A stretch of DNA of 64,000 nucleotides from UMGS75 sp963648435 (lineage in GTDB: Bacteria; Bacillota_I; Bacilli_A; ML615J-28; CAG-313): positions 1 through 64,000 of the forward strand of contig CAVJDT010000002.1 in assembly GCA_963648435.1 (NCBI GenBank), in the 5' to 3' direction. Below, one piece after another: positions 33,465 through 42,801 of this stretch. A program made the translations under genes and the position numbers. Position 1 is the first letter of the stretch. Every line of letters starts with the position of its first letter. Below the pieces are notes generated by a model. That model saw only the letters and a program-made list of their open reading frames with translations, was not told where the DNA came from and ran no database searches.

Positions 33465-35510
33465 TTATGCTTGTTTTGGTTTATATTCTTCAATAATTTT
33501 CTTAACTAGATTTTCTGGAACATCAGCATATCTAATGAACTTACGTGTAAAATGACCACTACCTTGAGTCATAGCCTTAAGGTCGATAGCATAACTTGTA
33601 ATTTCAGCTTCAGGAATTTCAGCTGTTATTGCGGTCTTACCACGACCAACTGGATTCATACCCATAACGTTACCACGACGTTGTGGAATATCACCCATAA
33701 TATCACCAACATATTCATCTTTAACCGTTACCACAACTTCCATAATTGGCTCAAGAATTGTCGGTTTAATAACCTTACATGCTTCTTTAAAAGCTAAACT
33801 TGCGGCAATCTTAAAGGAAATTTCATTAGAGTCAACTGGATGATAAGAACCAAAATATAAAACAGCACGAACACCGATAACAGGGAATCCCGCAAGTGGT
33901 CCATGTTCTAGTGTTTCAATTAAGCCTTTTTCAACAGCTGGGAAGTAGTTTTTAGGAACTGCACCACCAACAACTTCAGATGCAAATTCAAAATCTTTAC
34001 CTTCAAGTGGTTCAAAACGAATCCAAACATCACCATATTGTCCAGCTCCACCAGATTGTTTCTTATGTTTACCTTGAGCTTCACCAACTTTACGAATTGT
34101 TTCACGATAAACAATCTTAGGTTCAGCTGTAGTAACTTCTACTTTAAACATATTTTTCATTTTTTCAAGAATATAACCAATATGAGTCATACCTTGACCA
34201 CCAATTAATAATTGAGCAGTTTCAGGGTTACGTCTAATTTCAAATGAAGGGTCTTCCGCATTAAGTTTTTGTAATGATGATGACATCTTATCTTCATCTT
34301 GTTTAGTTTTAGCTTGAATTGCAACATAAATAACTGGGGTAGGAACTGGTGCAGGTTCATAACAAATTACATCCTTTTTATCACAAATGGTAGCACCTGT
34401 AAATAAATCAGTCATCTTAGTAACAACAGCGATGTCCCCCGCATGGAAAGTAGGAACTAAAATTTGGTTCTTACCCATTAAAGTCATAAATTGACCAGTT
34501 TTAACAACTGTATCTTTATTCGCAACAACTAATTCAACAAGTCCATTAGTAGTACCTGAATTAATTTTAATATAATTTAAAGTACCTAAAAATTGGTCAA
34601 CAACCGTTTTGAAAACATATGCTGAGAAAGGTTCACTATCTGTACCTTCACGCTTTTTGCCATCTTGACCAACTTTAGCTCCTTTATCAACAGGACTAGG
34701 TAAATATGAACAAATCATATCTAATAATGATGAAACACCAACTTCATCAGTTGCACTACCAACTAAAATAGGGAACATATCACAATTAGCAACGGCTGTT
34801 TTTAAGCCTTTTGTTGCTTCTTCTTCTGTAAATGGTTCTTCCATAAAGAATTTTTCCATTAATTCTTCATCTGTTTCAGCGATTTTTTCATTAATTACAT
34901 AATGTAATTCATCACATTTATCAGCGTATTCAGCTGGAACAGCACTTTCAGTTCCACCTTTATAAGCTTTTTTAGTTAAAGCATTAAAGAAGCCTTGGAA
35001 GTTATTTTCTGTACCCATTGGATATTCTACTATAACTGCGTTATTACCGAAGCCTTCAACAACCTTATCCATAATAGATGCAAACTTAACGTTTTCTTTA
35101 TTCATTTTGTTTACAAAAATTAAGGTAGGAATATTTCGATCTCTAACTTCATCCCACACTCTTTCTGTGCCTACTTCAATTCCCTTTTGTGCATCAATTA
35201 TAACAACGGCACCATCAACAACTGATAGGTCTTGTTCAATTTCACCAACAAATTCTTCTGATCCTGGTGTATCTAAAAAGTTAATTTTGTAGCCGTTCCA
35301 TTCAACTGGAATTAATGAAGTTGAAAGTGAGGTTTGACGATTTTGTTCTTCAGGTAGATAATCTGATACAGTAGTCTTTCTTTCTACTTCACCTTTTTTA
35401 GAAATCGCATTACTTAAAAATAATACAGATTCAGCAAGACTAGTCTTACCACTTCCTAAATGTCCAAGTAAAGCAACATTTCTAATTTGTTTTGCACTAT
35501 ATTCTTTCAT
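33465..35510 (-). CDS. Elongation factor G-like GTPase (EF-G paralogue, FusA2 type)
   Basis: The 681 residues have the EF-G domain order. G1 reads GHLGSGKTSLAE in place of the canonical GHIDAGKTTTTE, G3 is DTPG and G4 is NKMN. The switch I region (TTVSDYLPEEQNRQTSLSTSL) differs from true EF-G. These changes mark the EF-G-like paralogue group, not the main translocase. The role of this group is uncertain; it may act on ribosomes without being the main translocase. TTAGGAGG precedes the ATG, with a leader of about 80 bases from an extended -10 promoter at 35594-35602. The neighbour darA is separated by a terminator. Confidence 0.88.
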   Translation of the reverse strand: MKEYSAKQIRNVALLGHLGSGKTSLAESVLFLSNAISKKGEVERKTTVSDYLPEEQNRQTSLSTSLIPVEWNGYKINFLDTPGSEEFVGEIEQDLSVVDGAVVIIDAQKGIEVGTERVWDEVRDRNIPTLIFVNKMNKENVKFASIMDKVVEGFGNNAVIVEYPMGTENNFQGFFNALTKKAYKGGTESAVPAEYADKCDELHYVINEKIAETDEELMEKFFMEEPFTEEEATKGLKTAVANCDMFPILVGSATDEVGVSSLLDMICSYLPSPVDKGAKVGQDGKKREGTDSEPFSAYVFKTVVDQFLGTLNYIKINSGTTNGLVELVVANKDTVVKTGQFMTLMGKNQILVPTFHAGDIAVVTKMTDLFTGATICDKKDVICYEPAPVPTPVIYVAIQAKTKQDEDKMSSSLQKLNAEDPSFEIRRNPETAQLLIGGQGMTHIGYILEKMKNMFKVEVTTAEPKIVYRETIRKVGEAQGKHKKQSGGAGQYGDVWIRFEPLEGKDFEFASEVVGGAVPKNYFPAVEKGLIETLEHGPLAGFPVIGVRAVLYFGSYHPVDSNEISFKIAASLAFKEACKVIKPTILEPIMEVVVTVKDEYVGDIMGDIPQRRGNVMGMNPVGRGKTAITAEIPEAEITSYAIDLKAMTQGSGHFTRKFIRYADVPENLVKKIIEEYKPKQA

Positions 35511-35593
35511 TTTTTCCTCCTAATGGCCTCTTTCTGATCTTTTTTATCTTACTATATTTGCTCAGACGTACGTGCCTAGTTTTTACCATATGT

Positions 35594-35602
35594 ATTATAT
35601 CA
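35594..35602 (-). promoter_or_regulatory. Extended -10 promoter of the EF-G-like gene
   Basis: On the minus strand TGATATAAT gives a perfect -10 box with a TG extension; no good -35 box is seen. The leader from here to the ATG at 35510 contains the palindrome ACGTACGT. Confidence 0.45.
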
Positions 35603-35656
35603 TATTTTTCCAAATCTTACTTGTAAAATACTATTTTTTTTGAAAACGCTTTTCTT

Positions 35657-35679
35657 TTAAAAAAAAGAGCATTGCTCTT
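35657..35679 (-). terminator. Terminator of darA
   Basis: On the minus strand AAGAGC and GCTCTT form a 6-pair stem with a 3-base loop, followed by TTTTTTTT. It begins six bases after the darA stop. Confidence 0.75.
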
Positions 35680-35684
35680 CTTTT

Positions 35685-36008
35685 CTACAATTTATAAAAA
35701 CTATCAATATTTAACACAAATATGGTAGCTCCACCAACTTGCACCTCAAATGGTAAAGTTGAAAACATTCCAAATTCATCTGGTTGAATAGCAGGTACCT
35801 TTTGTTTTCTTGATTTGGCGATTTCACCTACGATTTCAAGAACCCGATCAACCCGGTCATCTTCAGTACCAACCAATAAAGTAGTACTACCATTTCTAAG
35901 TAATCCCCCAGTAGTTGATAACTTCGTAACAAAATACTTTTCATTTAATAACACTTTTGATACTGAATTAGCATCTTCATTTGCAATTATTATTAACATT
36001 AGTTTCAT
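35685..36008 (-). CDS. darA: Cyclic-di-AMP receptor protein DarA (PstA), PII-like
   Basis: The 107 residues match the PII-like c-di-AMP receptor: MKLMLIIIANEDANSVSKVLLNEKYFVTKLSTTGGLLRNGSTTLLVG, then the long loop and DEFGMFSTLPFEVQVGGATIFVL near the end, split through residues 1-100. The TTGG-LR-G-T segment is the nucleotide-binding signature. ATG 36008 has GGAGG eight bases upstream; the five extra codons of the longer frame contain that site. It senses c-di-AMP in the cytoplasm; its downstream partner is unknown in all species studied. Confidence 0.95.
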   Translation of the reverse strand: MKLMLIIIANEDANSVSKVLLNEKYFVTKLSTTGGLLRNGSTTLLVGTEDDRVDRVLEIVGEIAKSRKQKVPAIQPDEFGMFSTLPFEVQVGGATIFVLNIDSFYKL

Positions 36009-36228
36009 AGCTATATCCTCCATTACTAGTATTGTACCATAAAACGCAAAATTTGTAAAACATTTAACGACTTATAATTCCTTTTAAAAACTACCTTTTA
36101 AGCAAAAGCTCAAATTTAGTACTTCTACTTTTTTTTAAATTTTATTGTCATTTATTTTGATTTTCGACATTTTTATTTATAAACCATGAAAACAATGTGA
36201 AAACATTTACATTAACAATTCAGTTTAT

Positions 36229-36257
36229 TTGTATTTTGCGTCATTTTTTGGTATAAT
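36229..36257 (+). promoter_or_regulatory. Promoter of the WG-lipoprotein/ABC operon
   Basis: TTGTAT (36229-36234) and TATAAT (36252-36257) are spaced by 17 bases. No terminator or second promoter is seen until 42726, so the four genes downstream are probably one transcript. Confidence 0.65.
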
Positions 36258-36279
36258 AAAAGATTAGGAGAGTGAAAAA

Positions 36280-37662
36280 ATGGATAAGAGAGTAAATTTT
36301 GTTTTTAAAATGCATAAGTATATTCTATTACTTATGATTACCATTACTTGTTGGTGTTTAACAGGATGTAAGAAAGATGAATATTTATCTAATACTATGG
36401 CACTAGGATATAAAAAACATACCTATTATTTGATTTCTTCAAATAATAAAACCTATAGCCTTGCAAAATATGATGATGTAAAACCAATTTTTAGTGACTA
36501 TCTTATGGTTCAAAAATCAGGGAAATGGGGTTTTATCGATAAAACTGGTAAAGAAATTACCAAAATTAATTATGACACTGTAAACCCAATGTCTGAAAAT
36601 AAGGCGGTTGTAACCAAAAAAGGTAAAACTTTTATTATTGATTCTAACAATCAAATAATTTATACCTTTAAAGATACAACTACTAGTTATTCAAGTTTTA
36701 AAGAAAATATGCTAGTCATTGAAAAAGATGGATTATTTGGCTATCTTAAATTTGAAAATAATACTTTCACCATTATGGTAGAACCAATATATAATTTTGC
36801 AAGTAGTTTTAGTGAAGGATATGCGGCTGTGGGAATGTATGATGAAAATAATAATTTAAGATATTCTTATATTAATAGCGAAGGTAAATTAATGACATCT
36901 TCTTATTGTTTTGTTGAGGCTTATGATTTTCATGATTCCTATGCCAAAGTTGGATTAATTGATAATACTTCATCACGTAACAATATCAGTTATCAATATT
37001 TAAAATTCAATAATGATGATATAATCTATCTTGCAAATACAAATGGTAACATTTTACAAGCTAATTACGCTACCGATTTTATGAACGGACTTGCCTTTAC
37101 TGCCGATTATATTACTTATGAAGCTGATACATCACAAAAATATAAATGGTTTACTTTTACAAATACCTTAGGTCAACAAAACTATACTGAATTAATTGAA
37201 GAATATGCTAAAAAAATGCCTCGTACCTTCCTACCTCAGAGTCCAATTTATATTAACAATTGTTTAATAATTCAAAATGGTAATCGTAACCGCGGTACCT
37301 GGGAAATATTATATGATTCTGAGCGTTATTATGCGGAAAAGGAAAGTACATATCATGAATTTAGACAAGTAGAATGGAATATTGATGAAAACAATGAAAT
37401 AATTAAAGAAACATTAAACAATTCAACTTTTTCACAAAACCTAGTTTTACAATATTTAGTTACCCCCATTGAACTTGGATTATTCAAATTAGATAGTAAC
37501 CTTAACGCTTATATTGCTAAATCAAAAATATCTGAAAATAAATGTGGTATTATCACAATTGCTTATAGTCCTTTTGAACAAACTGATGAATACTGTTTAG
37601 ATGATTTTCGGATCACTGTTACTTATGTGATACCGGCTATTTATGATGAAATTATCTACTAG
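36280..37662 (+). CDS. Lipoprotein with WG (KWG) beta-repeats
   Basis: The signal peptide ends at Cys30 (CLTGC), placing the protein on the outer membrane face. Repeats of the WG type follow: KSGKWGFIDKTGKEI, KKGKTFIIDSNNQII, KDGLFGYLKFEN, and weaker ones toward residue 300 (YSYINSEGKLM). The C-terminal 130 residues are different and unrecognised. It stands first in an operon with an asymmetric MacB-type ABC system; the next start codon is 8 bases after its stop. WG-repeat proteins are often surface proteins of unknown role. Here it may deliver a signal or substrate to the transporter, which is inference from position. Confidence 0.8.
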   Translation: MDKRVNFVFKMHKYILLLMITITCWCLTGCKKDEYLSNTMALGYKKHTYYLISSNNKTYSLAKYDDVKPIFSDYLMVQKSGKWGFIDKTGKEITKINYDTVNPMSENKAVVTKKGKTFIIDSNNQIIYTFKDTTTSYSSFKENMLVIEKDGLFGYLKFENNTFTIMVEPIYNFASSFSEGYAAVGMYDENNNLRYSYINSEGKLMTSSYCFVEAYDFHDSYAKVGLIDNTSSRNNISYQYLKFNNDDIIYLANTNGNILQANYATDFMNGLAFTADYITYEADTSQKYKWFTFTNTLGQQNYTELIEEYAKKMPRTFLPQSPIYINNCLIIQNGNRNRGTWEILYDSERYYAEKESTYHEFRQVEWNIDENNEIIKETLNNSTFSQNLVLQYLVTPIELGLFKLDSNLNAYIAKSKISENKCGIITIAYSPFEQTDEYCLDDFRITVTYVIPAIYDEIIY

Positions 37663-37670
37663 GAGAACTT

Positions 37671-40214
37671 ATGATTGAAATTAAACATTTAAATAAATAC
37701 TATAAATCCGGACAGGGTAGTTATCATGCCCTCCGTGATATCAACCTCACCCTACCTGATAAAGGTCTTGTCTTTATTATTGGTAAAAGTGGTAGTGGTA
37801 AAAGTACCCTCTTAAATGTGATTGGGGGACTAGACAGCTATGATAGTGGTGAATTGATTATTGAAAATATAAATACCAAAGATTTTAAAGCTAAAAACTA
37901 TAATACTTATCGTAACACTTATATTGGATTCATTTTTCAAGAATTCAATGTTATTAAAAATTTAACTGTTTATGAAAACATTGCTTTATCACTTGAACTT
38001 CATCATAAGAGTCCTAAAACTCATCATGATGAAATTATGAATATAATTGAACAAGTTGGCTTAAAAGGAAAAGAAAAACGCCAAATGAACCAAATATCCG
38101 GAGGGGAAAGACAACGAGTTGCAATTGCACGTGCTCTTGTCAAAAATCCTAAAGTCATTATCGCAGATGAACCAACGGGAAATCTAGATAGTAAAAACCG
38201 CGATATTGTCATGAATATTCTATCAAAACTTGCCAAAGAACGTTTAGTCCTTATTGTTACTCATGATAAAGAAATCGCCGAAACTTATGGTGATAGACTT
38301 ATTACCATTAAGGATGGAAGCATAATTGATGATAAAACTATTAATGAACAAAATCTCGAATATCGTCACGATAATTATCAAACTGAACAGGTTTCACCAA
38401 GTATTCAAACAAGTTTTAATCTTTCCCTTAAAGCTTTTGTTAAAAATAAACTACGCTTTATTTTAATAATCCTCCTATTTGCATTTAGTTTAATATTTGC
38501 GGGGAGCACGGTTAACCTTTATCTAACTAATTCTTCTTTAGAATATGCTAAATATCAATTAGAATATCATAATAATGTTGTAACTATTAATCAAAAATAT
38601 ACCAATTATGGTTATACAACCTCAACTGGTTTCTACAACTTTGAGGGTGATGAAATCTATCAAAAATATGCTAGTGATGGTAAAATGACAATGTATAAAA
38701 GCATGCTTATTGACATTCCTCTTAATAAAGATAATTACTTCCCAGTTTGGAGTTATGCAACCACAATTGAAAGAATGATTCCCCTAAGCACTGCTGACCT
38801 TAATAATCTTGATAAACTATTAACTTTTGAACAAGAAACCGCCACATGGAATAAACTTGGTCTTAACGCTACAATGTACAATAATTACGCTGTATACATC
38901 ACCGATTATACCGCACGATGTCTACTTACTTATAATTATTTTAATGATCCAAGCTTACAAGAATACACTGATTTAATTGGTAAACCTCTTGAAAATGATA
39001 ATTTTAATAATTCTTTATATATTAAAAACATTATTAAAACTAATTTTGAAGAAATCTTAAATACAGATATGGAAAACACTAAAAATAAAGTTGCTTTCCT
39101 CGATAATATTCCCTATTATAATTCTTTATTTGTTTCTCGTAACAACTATGATAATATTGTAACTTTAAATCTAAAATATGTAAGAGATGATATAATTTAT
39201 AACGTTTTTGATACAACTGGAACTTATGAAAATGTTAAATATACTTCATTTAATCCTAATACAATGCAAATTGACACCGTAAAAGATAGTAATAATCAAC
39301 CTATTACTGGGGTTGATGGCTCTTATAAATTTTGGGGAGCCGCTCCAAATGTTCCAAAACCTCAACATGCTATGCAAATGGCAGTGTCTAGAGGCTTTCT
39401 TGAAAAAGTCTTGAAAATAAATTTTGATAATATTTCCATAAAAGAAAATGGTGATGAAGGAAACTACATTTTATATAATGAATATGATGAAATGGTAACT
39501 TTTTATGTTTGTGGCTATTCAAGAATTCCTTCACCAATGAATTTTCTCGTTACAGGCATTGTTGATGATGATGATTGTGTTTTATATATGCCAGAACTTA
39601 ATACTGAACAAATTGAAGATAATTTATACATTAAATACTTGTCAAATAGTTTCTCAAGTAGTGATGCCCTTGGTGGTTATCCTATCTTTATAGTTACCGA
39701 AGATGCCAGTGTAAATGCTGCCATATATCAAGATATGATCAAAAATAATATGATTATTAACAATTCTTCTTTCAAAAAATTATTAATTGTTAATGAATTC
39801 ATTGATAATAATATTATTCTTTTCCTAGGTTTATTCTTTGTATTTTGTTTATTCAGCATTCTTCTTATTTTCAACTTCATTATCATTAATATTAAAAATA
39901 GCACCAAAGATATTGGAATTTATATGTCCCTTGGCATGAATGGTTGGAAAATTTCTTTAATTTATCTATTCCAAGTTCTCATAATTAGTACTATTACTAC
40001 GATAATTTCACTTATTAGTACTGCTATATTCTTAAAAATACTTGATAGTTCATTCAGTTCAGAAGCTCTAATTGACTTCACCGTTATTAAATTTACGGGG
40101 TATGGTGTTCTTGCAATAATGATTCTAGCATTCATAACCCCAATTATCGCGGTTATCTTTCCACTTTTACAATTAAGTAGTAAGAAACCAATCGATATAA
40201 TTAAAGTATCATAG
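37671..40214 (+). CDS. ABC transporter with ATPase fused to an FtsX/MacB-type permease
   Basis: The 847 residues begin with a LolD/MacB-like ATPase: Walker A GKSGSGKST (38-46), signature ISGGERQR, Walker B VIIADEPTGNLDS, H-loop VTHDKE. A permease follows: one membrane helix at about 262-285, an extracytoplasmic region of about 460 residues, then three helices near the C-terminus (about 700-725, 755-780, 810-835) with FtsX features. The ATPase-first order resembles MacB, which forms homodimers powering extracytoplasmic work. Here a second ATPase and permease follow as separate proteins, so a mixed complex is likely. AGGAG precedes the ATG. Confidence 0.88.
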   Translation: MIEIKHLNKYYKSGQGSYHALRDINLTLPDKGLVFIIGKSGSGKSTLLNVIGGLDSYDSGELIIENINTKDFKAKNYNTYRNTYIGFIFQEFNVIKNLTVYENIALSLELHHKSPKTHHDEIMNIIEQVGLKGKEKRQMNQISGGERQRVAIARALVKNPKVIIADEPTGNLDSKNRDIVMNILSKLAKERLVLIVTHDKEIAETYGDRLITIKDGSIIDDKTINEQNLEYRHDNYQTEQVSPSIQTSFNLSLKAFVKNKLRFILIILLFAFSLIFAGSTVNLYLTNSSLEYAKYQLEYHNNVVTINQKYTNYGYTTSTGFYNFEGDEIYQKYASDGKMTMYKSMLIDIPLNKDNYFPVWSYATTIERMIPLSTADLNNLDKLLTFEQETATWNKLGLNATMYNNYAVYITDYTARCLLTYNYFNDPSLQEYTDLIGKPLENDNFNNSLYIKNIIKTNFEEILNTDMENTKNKVAFLDNIPYYNSLFVSRNNYDNIVTLNLKYVRDDIIYNVFDTTGTYENVKYTSFNPNTMQIDTVKDSNNQPITGVDGSYKFWGAAPNVPKPQHAMQMAVSRGFLEKVLKINFDNISIKENGDEGNYILYNEYDEMVTFYVCGYSRIPSPMNFLVTGIVDDDDCVLYMPELNTEQIEDNLYIKYLSNSFSSSDALGGYPIFIVTEDASVNAAIYQDMIKNNMIINNSSFKKLLIVNEFIDNNIILFLGLFFVFCLFSILLIFNFIIINIKNSTKDIGIYMSLGMNGWKISLIYLFQVLIISTITTIISLISTAIFLKILDSSFSSEALIDFTVIKFTGYGVLAIMILAFITPIIAVIFPLLQLSSKKPIDIIKVS

Positions 40215-40224
40215 GAGGCATGAA

Positions 40225-40938
40225 ATGATAAAATTAGTAAATGTTAATAAATACTATCAATCTGGTAACGAAAGAATTCATGCTGTCCGTGATTTTTCTG
40301 TAACTTTCCCCGAAAAAGGATTAGTCTTTATCCTTGGCCCCTCAGGTTCTGGTAAAAGTACCCTTCTTAACCTTTTAGGTGGACTTGATAAGCCTGATGA
40401 AGGTGAAATTTGGGTAGAAAACTATAATTTAGCTCATCTATCCAAAAAAGAAAAAAATGCTTACTTAAATAGTTATTTAGGCTTTGTTTTTCAAGAATAT
40501 AATATTTTAAAGGACTTAACTTTAAAAGAAAATATCAGTTTACCCCTTGAAATTCAAAACATAAAAGCCAAAAAAAGAAAAGAACTTTTAAATAAAGTAA
40601 TTGAAGATGTCGAATTAACCGGACTTGAAAACCGAAAAGTTAGTCAATTATCAGGTGGGCAAAAACAAAGAATTGCTATTGCACGAGCCGTTGTTAAAAA
40701 TCCCAATTTAATTATTGCGGATGAACCAACAGGCAACCTTGATAGTGAAACTTCAACTACCATTTTTGAATTATTCAAAAAACTTGCAAAAGAACGTCTA
40801 ATTATCATTGTTACCCATGATGAAGAATCCGCATTATTGTATAATGATATGTTGATTAGAATTTCACCTGATGGCAACACAAGTTGTGAAAGTCAAATCA
40901 TGAAAACTACTACTAAAAATATGGAGGTGACAAAATGA
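40225..40938 (+). CDS. ABC transporter ATP-binding protein, MacB/LolD type
   Basis: The 237 residues are a complete ATPase: Walker A GPSGSGKST, Q-loop FVFQEYN, signature LSGGQKQRIAIARAV, Walker B LIIADEPTGNLDS, H-loop VTHDEES. AGGAGG precedes the ATG, 10 bases after the fused transporter. Its stop is TGA in an ATGA overlap with the next gene, so it is coupled to the permease. It probably energises that permease or pairs with the fused ATPase. Confidence 0.94.
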   Translation: MIKLVNVNKYYQSGNERIHAVRDFSVTFPEKGLVFILGPSGSGKSTLLNLLGGLDKPDEGEIWVENYNLAHLSKKEKNAYLNSYLGFVFQEYNILKDLTLKENISLPLEIQNIKAKKRKELLNKVIEDVELTGLENRKVSQLSGGQKQRIAIARAVVKNPNLIIADEPTGNLDSETSTTIFELFKKLAKERLIIIVTHDEESALLYNDMLIRISPDGNTSCESQIMKTTTKNMEVTK

Positions 40939-42719
40939 GTAATGACCTTCAAAAACAAAATGAGATAAAATTTAAAGCTGCTCATATTCCCCTTCGTGTT
41001 TGTTTAAAACTTGCTCTTAAAAATATATGGAAAAAGAAATTTAGGTTTTTGGTTATTATAATCATTTGTTGTGTTAGTTTAGCCTTTTTATCATTTACCA
41101 TTGAACTACATGGTGATAAACTTCGTCAAAACACTTATACAATGATTGAAAATGGATATAATTATACTAACATTAAAAAAGCTAACCCTATTAATTCAAA
41201 AAATCATAAAAGTTTTTACGATAAATATAATTCAGTTGAACTTGATTTAAATTCATATACAAAAATTAAATCAGAATTACCCGAATTAATTATTCATAAA
41301 TATGAAGATATTGATTTCCATTATGCAAAAAATGATGATGATATTAGTACTGAATTTTTTACTGGTCATGTTGAAACTTTAATTGAATATGACAAAACTA
41401 ATACCTACACTTTGCTTGCTGGTAGACTTCCAAATGAAAATGCCAAAGAAATCTTAATCACAGATTATCTTGTTGAAGCGTTCAATTATTTTAACACTTT
41501 TATTGAAAATGGTACAATTTATGACTATTTAAACAAATACATTAATTTAAATGTTGAAAATGATTATCTAATTGTAGGAATTGTAAAAACCAACTTTAGT
41601 AACTGGTACTCATATACTGGTTTCCAAAATGTTGATATTGATTATACTGATAAAAGAAATTATGCCTTCTATAATGACTTAAAAATGATGAATGCAATCA
41701 TCATTACTGCTCCTTATTTTGAAATTGAAAAAGTTGACATTTCCGGCAATATAACTTTTACTAGTGACTCATCTAATCGCTCAACTTGGCTTATTACTGC
41801 TTCTTCTGATAAACTCCAAGAGAATTATCGCCCAAATCAATTAACCTTTAGAAAAGATAATTTATCAATATATTATCGTAATTCACATCGATGGGATAAC
41901 ACTCCATATGGAAAAATTCCTACAAGTGATGATGAAATTGCAATTCCTATTTCTTGGGCTAATGATATTTATGAATTCAACCCTTCAACTAGTGGATATT
42001 TAGAGTGGCAAAACAAAATTCTAAATACAAGTATCACCATTACGATTACCCCATCACACAATAACAGCAGTTTTAGCAAAACCTTTAAAGTAGTTGGTAT
42101 TGTAAATTCAACTGATAAAATCTTAGTCTCTGATAACATGTATAACATCCTTAAAACATATACCCAAGAAAATGAAAAAATAATGACTGAACTTCCTAAA
42201 GATGGAAGCAAAGCCTATAGTTTATTTAAAAAAGCCTATAAAAAAGGTTACGTAATCAATGTTTGGGAATATCGCACTGATATTGATTCATATACTGTCG
42301 ACCCATTCATCAACATTATATCAAAAGCTGGTCTTGTCGTTTTTGTGGCTTTTACAATTGGTATTATGTGGACTGTAATTACAATTGAAATTGTTGATTC
42401 TAAAAAGGAAATTGGTATCCTTCGTTCCATCGGCCTTAGTGGCATTAAAGTTTCCATTATCTTTATTATTCAAGCCTTATTTGTCACTTTAATTGCTTAT
42501 GTATTTTCCATTTTCCTTGCAAATTATGTCATTAGTTTCTATAATAGCGGGATTACGGATGAACTCAATTTAATTCCTCTTTATATGTATACTCTTACAT
42601 ATCGTACACCGCTATTCCTAATTGGATTTGTCTTAATAATTACCTTTGTTTCAACTTGTATACCACTATATAAGATCATGTCTCAAAAAATTATTGATGT
42701 CATCAATGAGCGAGAATAA
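40935..42719 (+). CDS. FtsX/MacB-type ABC permease
   Basis: The 594 residues have one N-terminal membrane helix (about 37-58), an extracytoplasmic region of about 390 residues, and three C-terminal helices. The FtsX coupling motif KKEIGILRSIGLSGIKVSIIFIIQA sits between the first two C-terminal helices. N-terminal KLALKNIWKKKFRF is the usual start of this family. It overlaps the ATPase gene by ATGA. Together with the two preceding genes it makes an asymmetric ABC machine, likely acting on the cell surface (peptide or lipid extrusion, or signalling), not importing. Confidence 0.9.
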   Translation: MSNDLQKQNEIKFKAAHIPLRVCLKLALKNIWKKKFRFLVIIIICCVSLAFLSFTIELHGDKLRQNTYTMIENGYNYTNIKKANPINSKNHKSFYDKYNSVELDLNSYTKIKSELPELIIHKYEDIDFHYAKNDDDISTEFFTGHVETLIEYDKTNTYTLLAGRLPNENAKEILITDYLVEAFNYFNTFIENGTIYDYLNKYINLNVENDYLIVGIVKTNFSNWYSYTGFQNVDIDYTDKRNYAFYNDLKMMNAIIITAPYFEIEKVDISGNITFTSDSSNRSTWLITASSDKLQENYRPNQLTFRKDNLSIYYRNSHRWDNTPYGKIPTSDDEIAIPISWANDIYEFNPSTSGYLEWQNKILNTSITITITPSHNNSSFSKTFKVVGIVNSTDKILVSDNMYNILKTYTQENEKIMTELPKDGSKAYSLFKKAYKKGYVINVWEYRTDIDSYTVDPFINIISKAGLVVFVAFTIGIMWTVITIEIVDSKKEIGILRSIGLSGIKVSIIFIIQALFVTLIAYVFSIFLANYVISFYNSGITDELNLIPLYMYTLTYRTPLFLIGFVLIITFVSTCIPLYKIMSQKIIDVINERE

Positions 42720-42725
42720 AAATTT

Positions 42726-42768
42726 GGATAACTACTTCCTAGTAATAAGGATTAGTTATCCTTTTTAT
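42726..42768 (+). terminator. Terminator of the WG-lipoprotein/ABC operon
   Basis: GGATAACTA and TAGTTATCC form a perfect 9-pair stem around an 18-base loop, followed by TTTTTAT, directly after the permease stop. Confidence 0.8.
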
Positions 42769-42771
42769 ATA

Positions 42772-42801
42772 GAAAAAAGTGACAGTTTTTATACTATCAC
42801 T
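42772..42801 (-). terminator. Terminator of the pullulanase operon
   Basis: On the minus strand AGTGATAGT pairs with ACTGTCACT (one mismatch), followed by TTTTTTC. The pullulanase stop overlaps its start. Confidence 0.7.
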
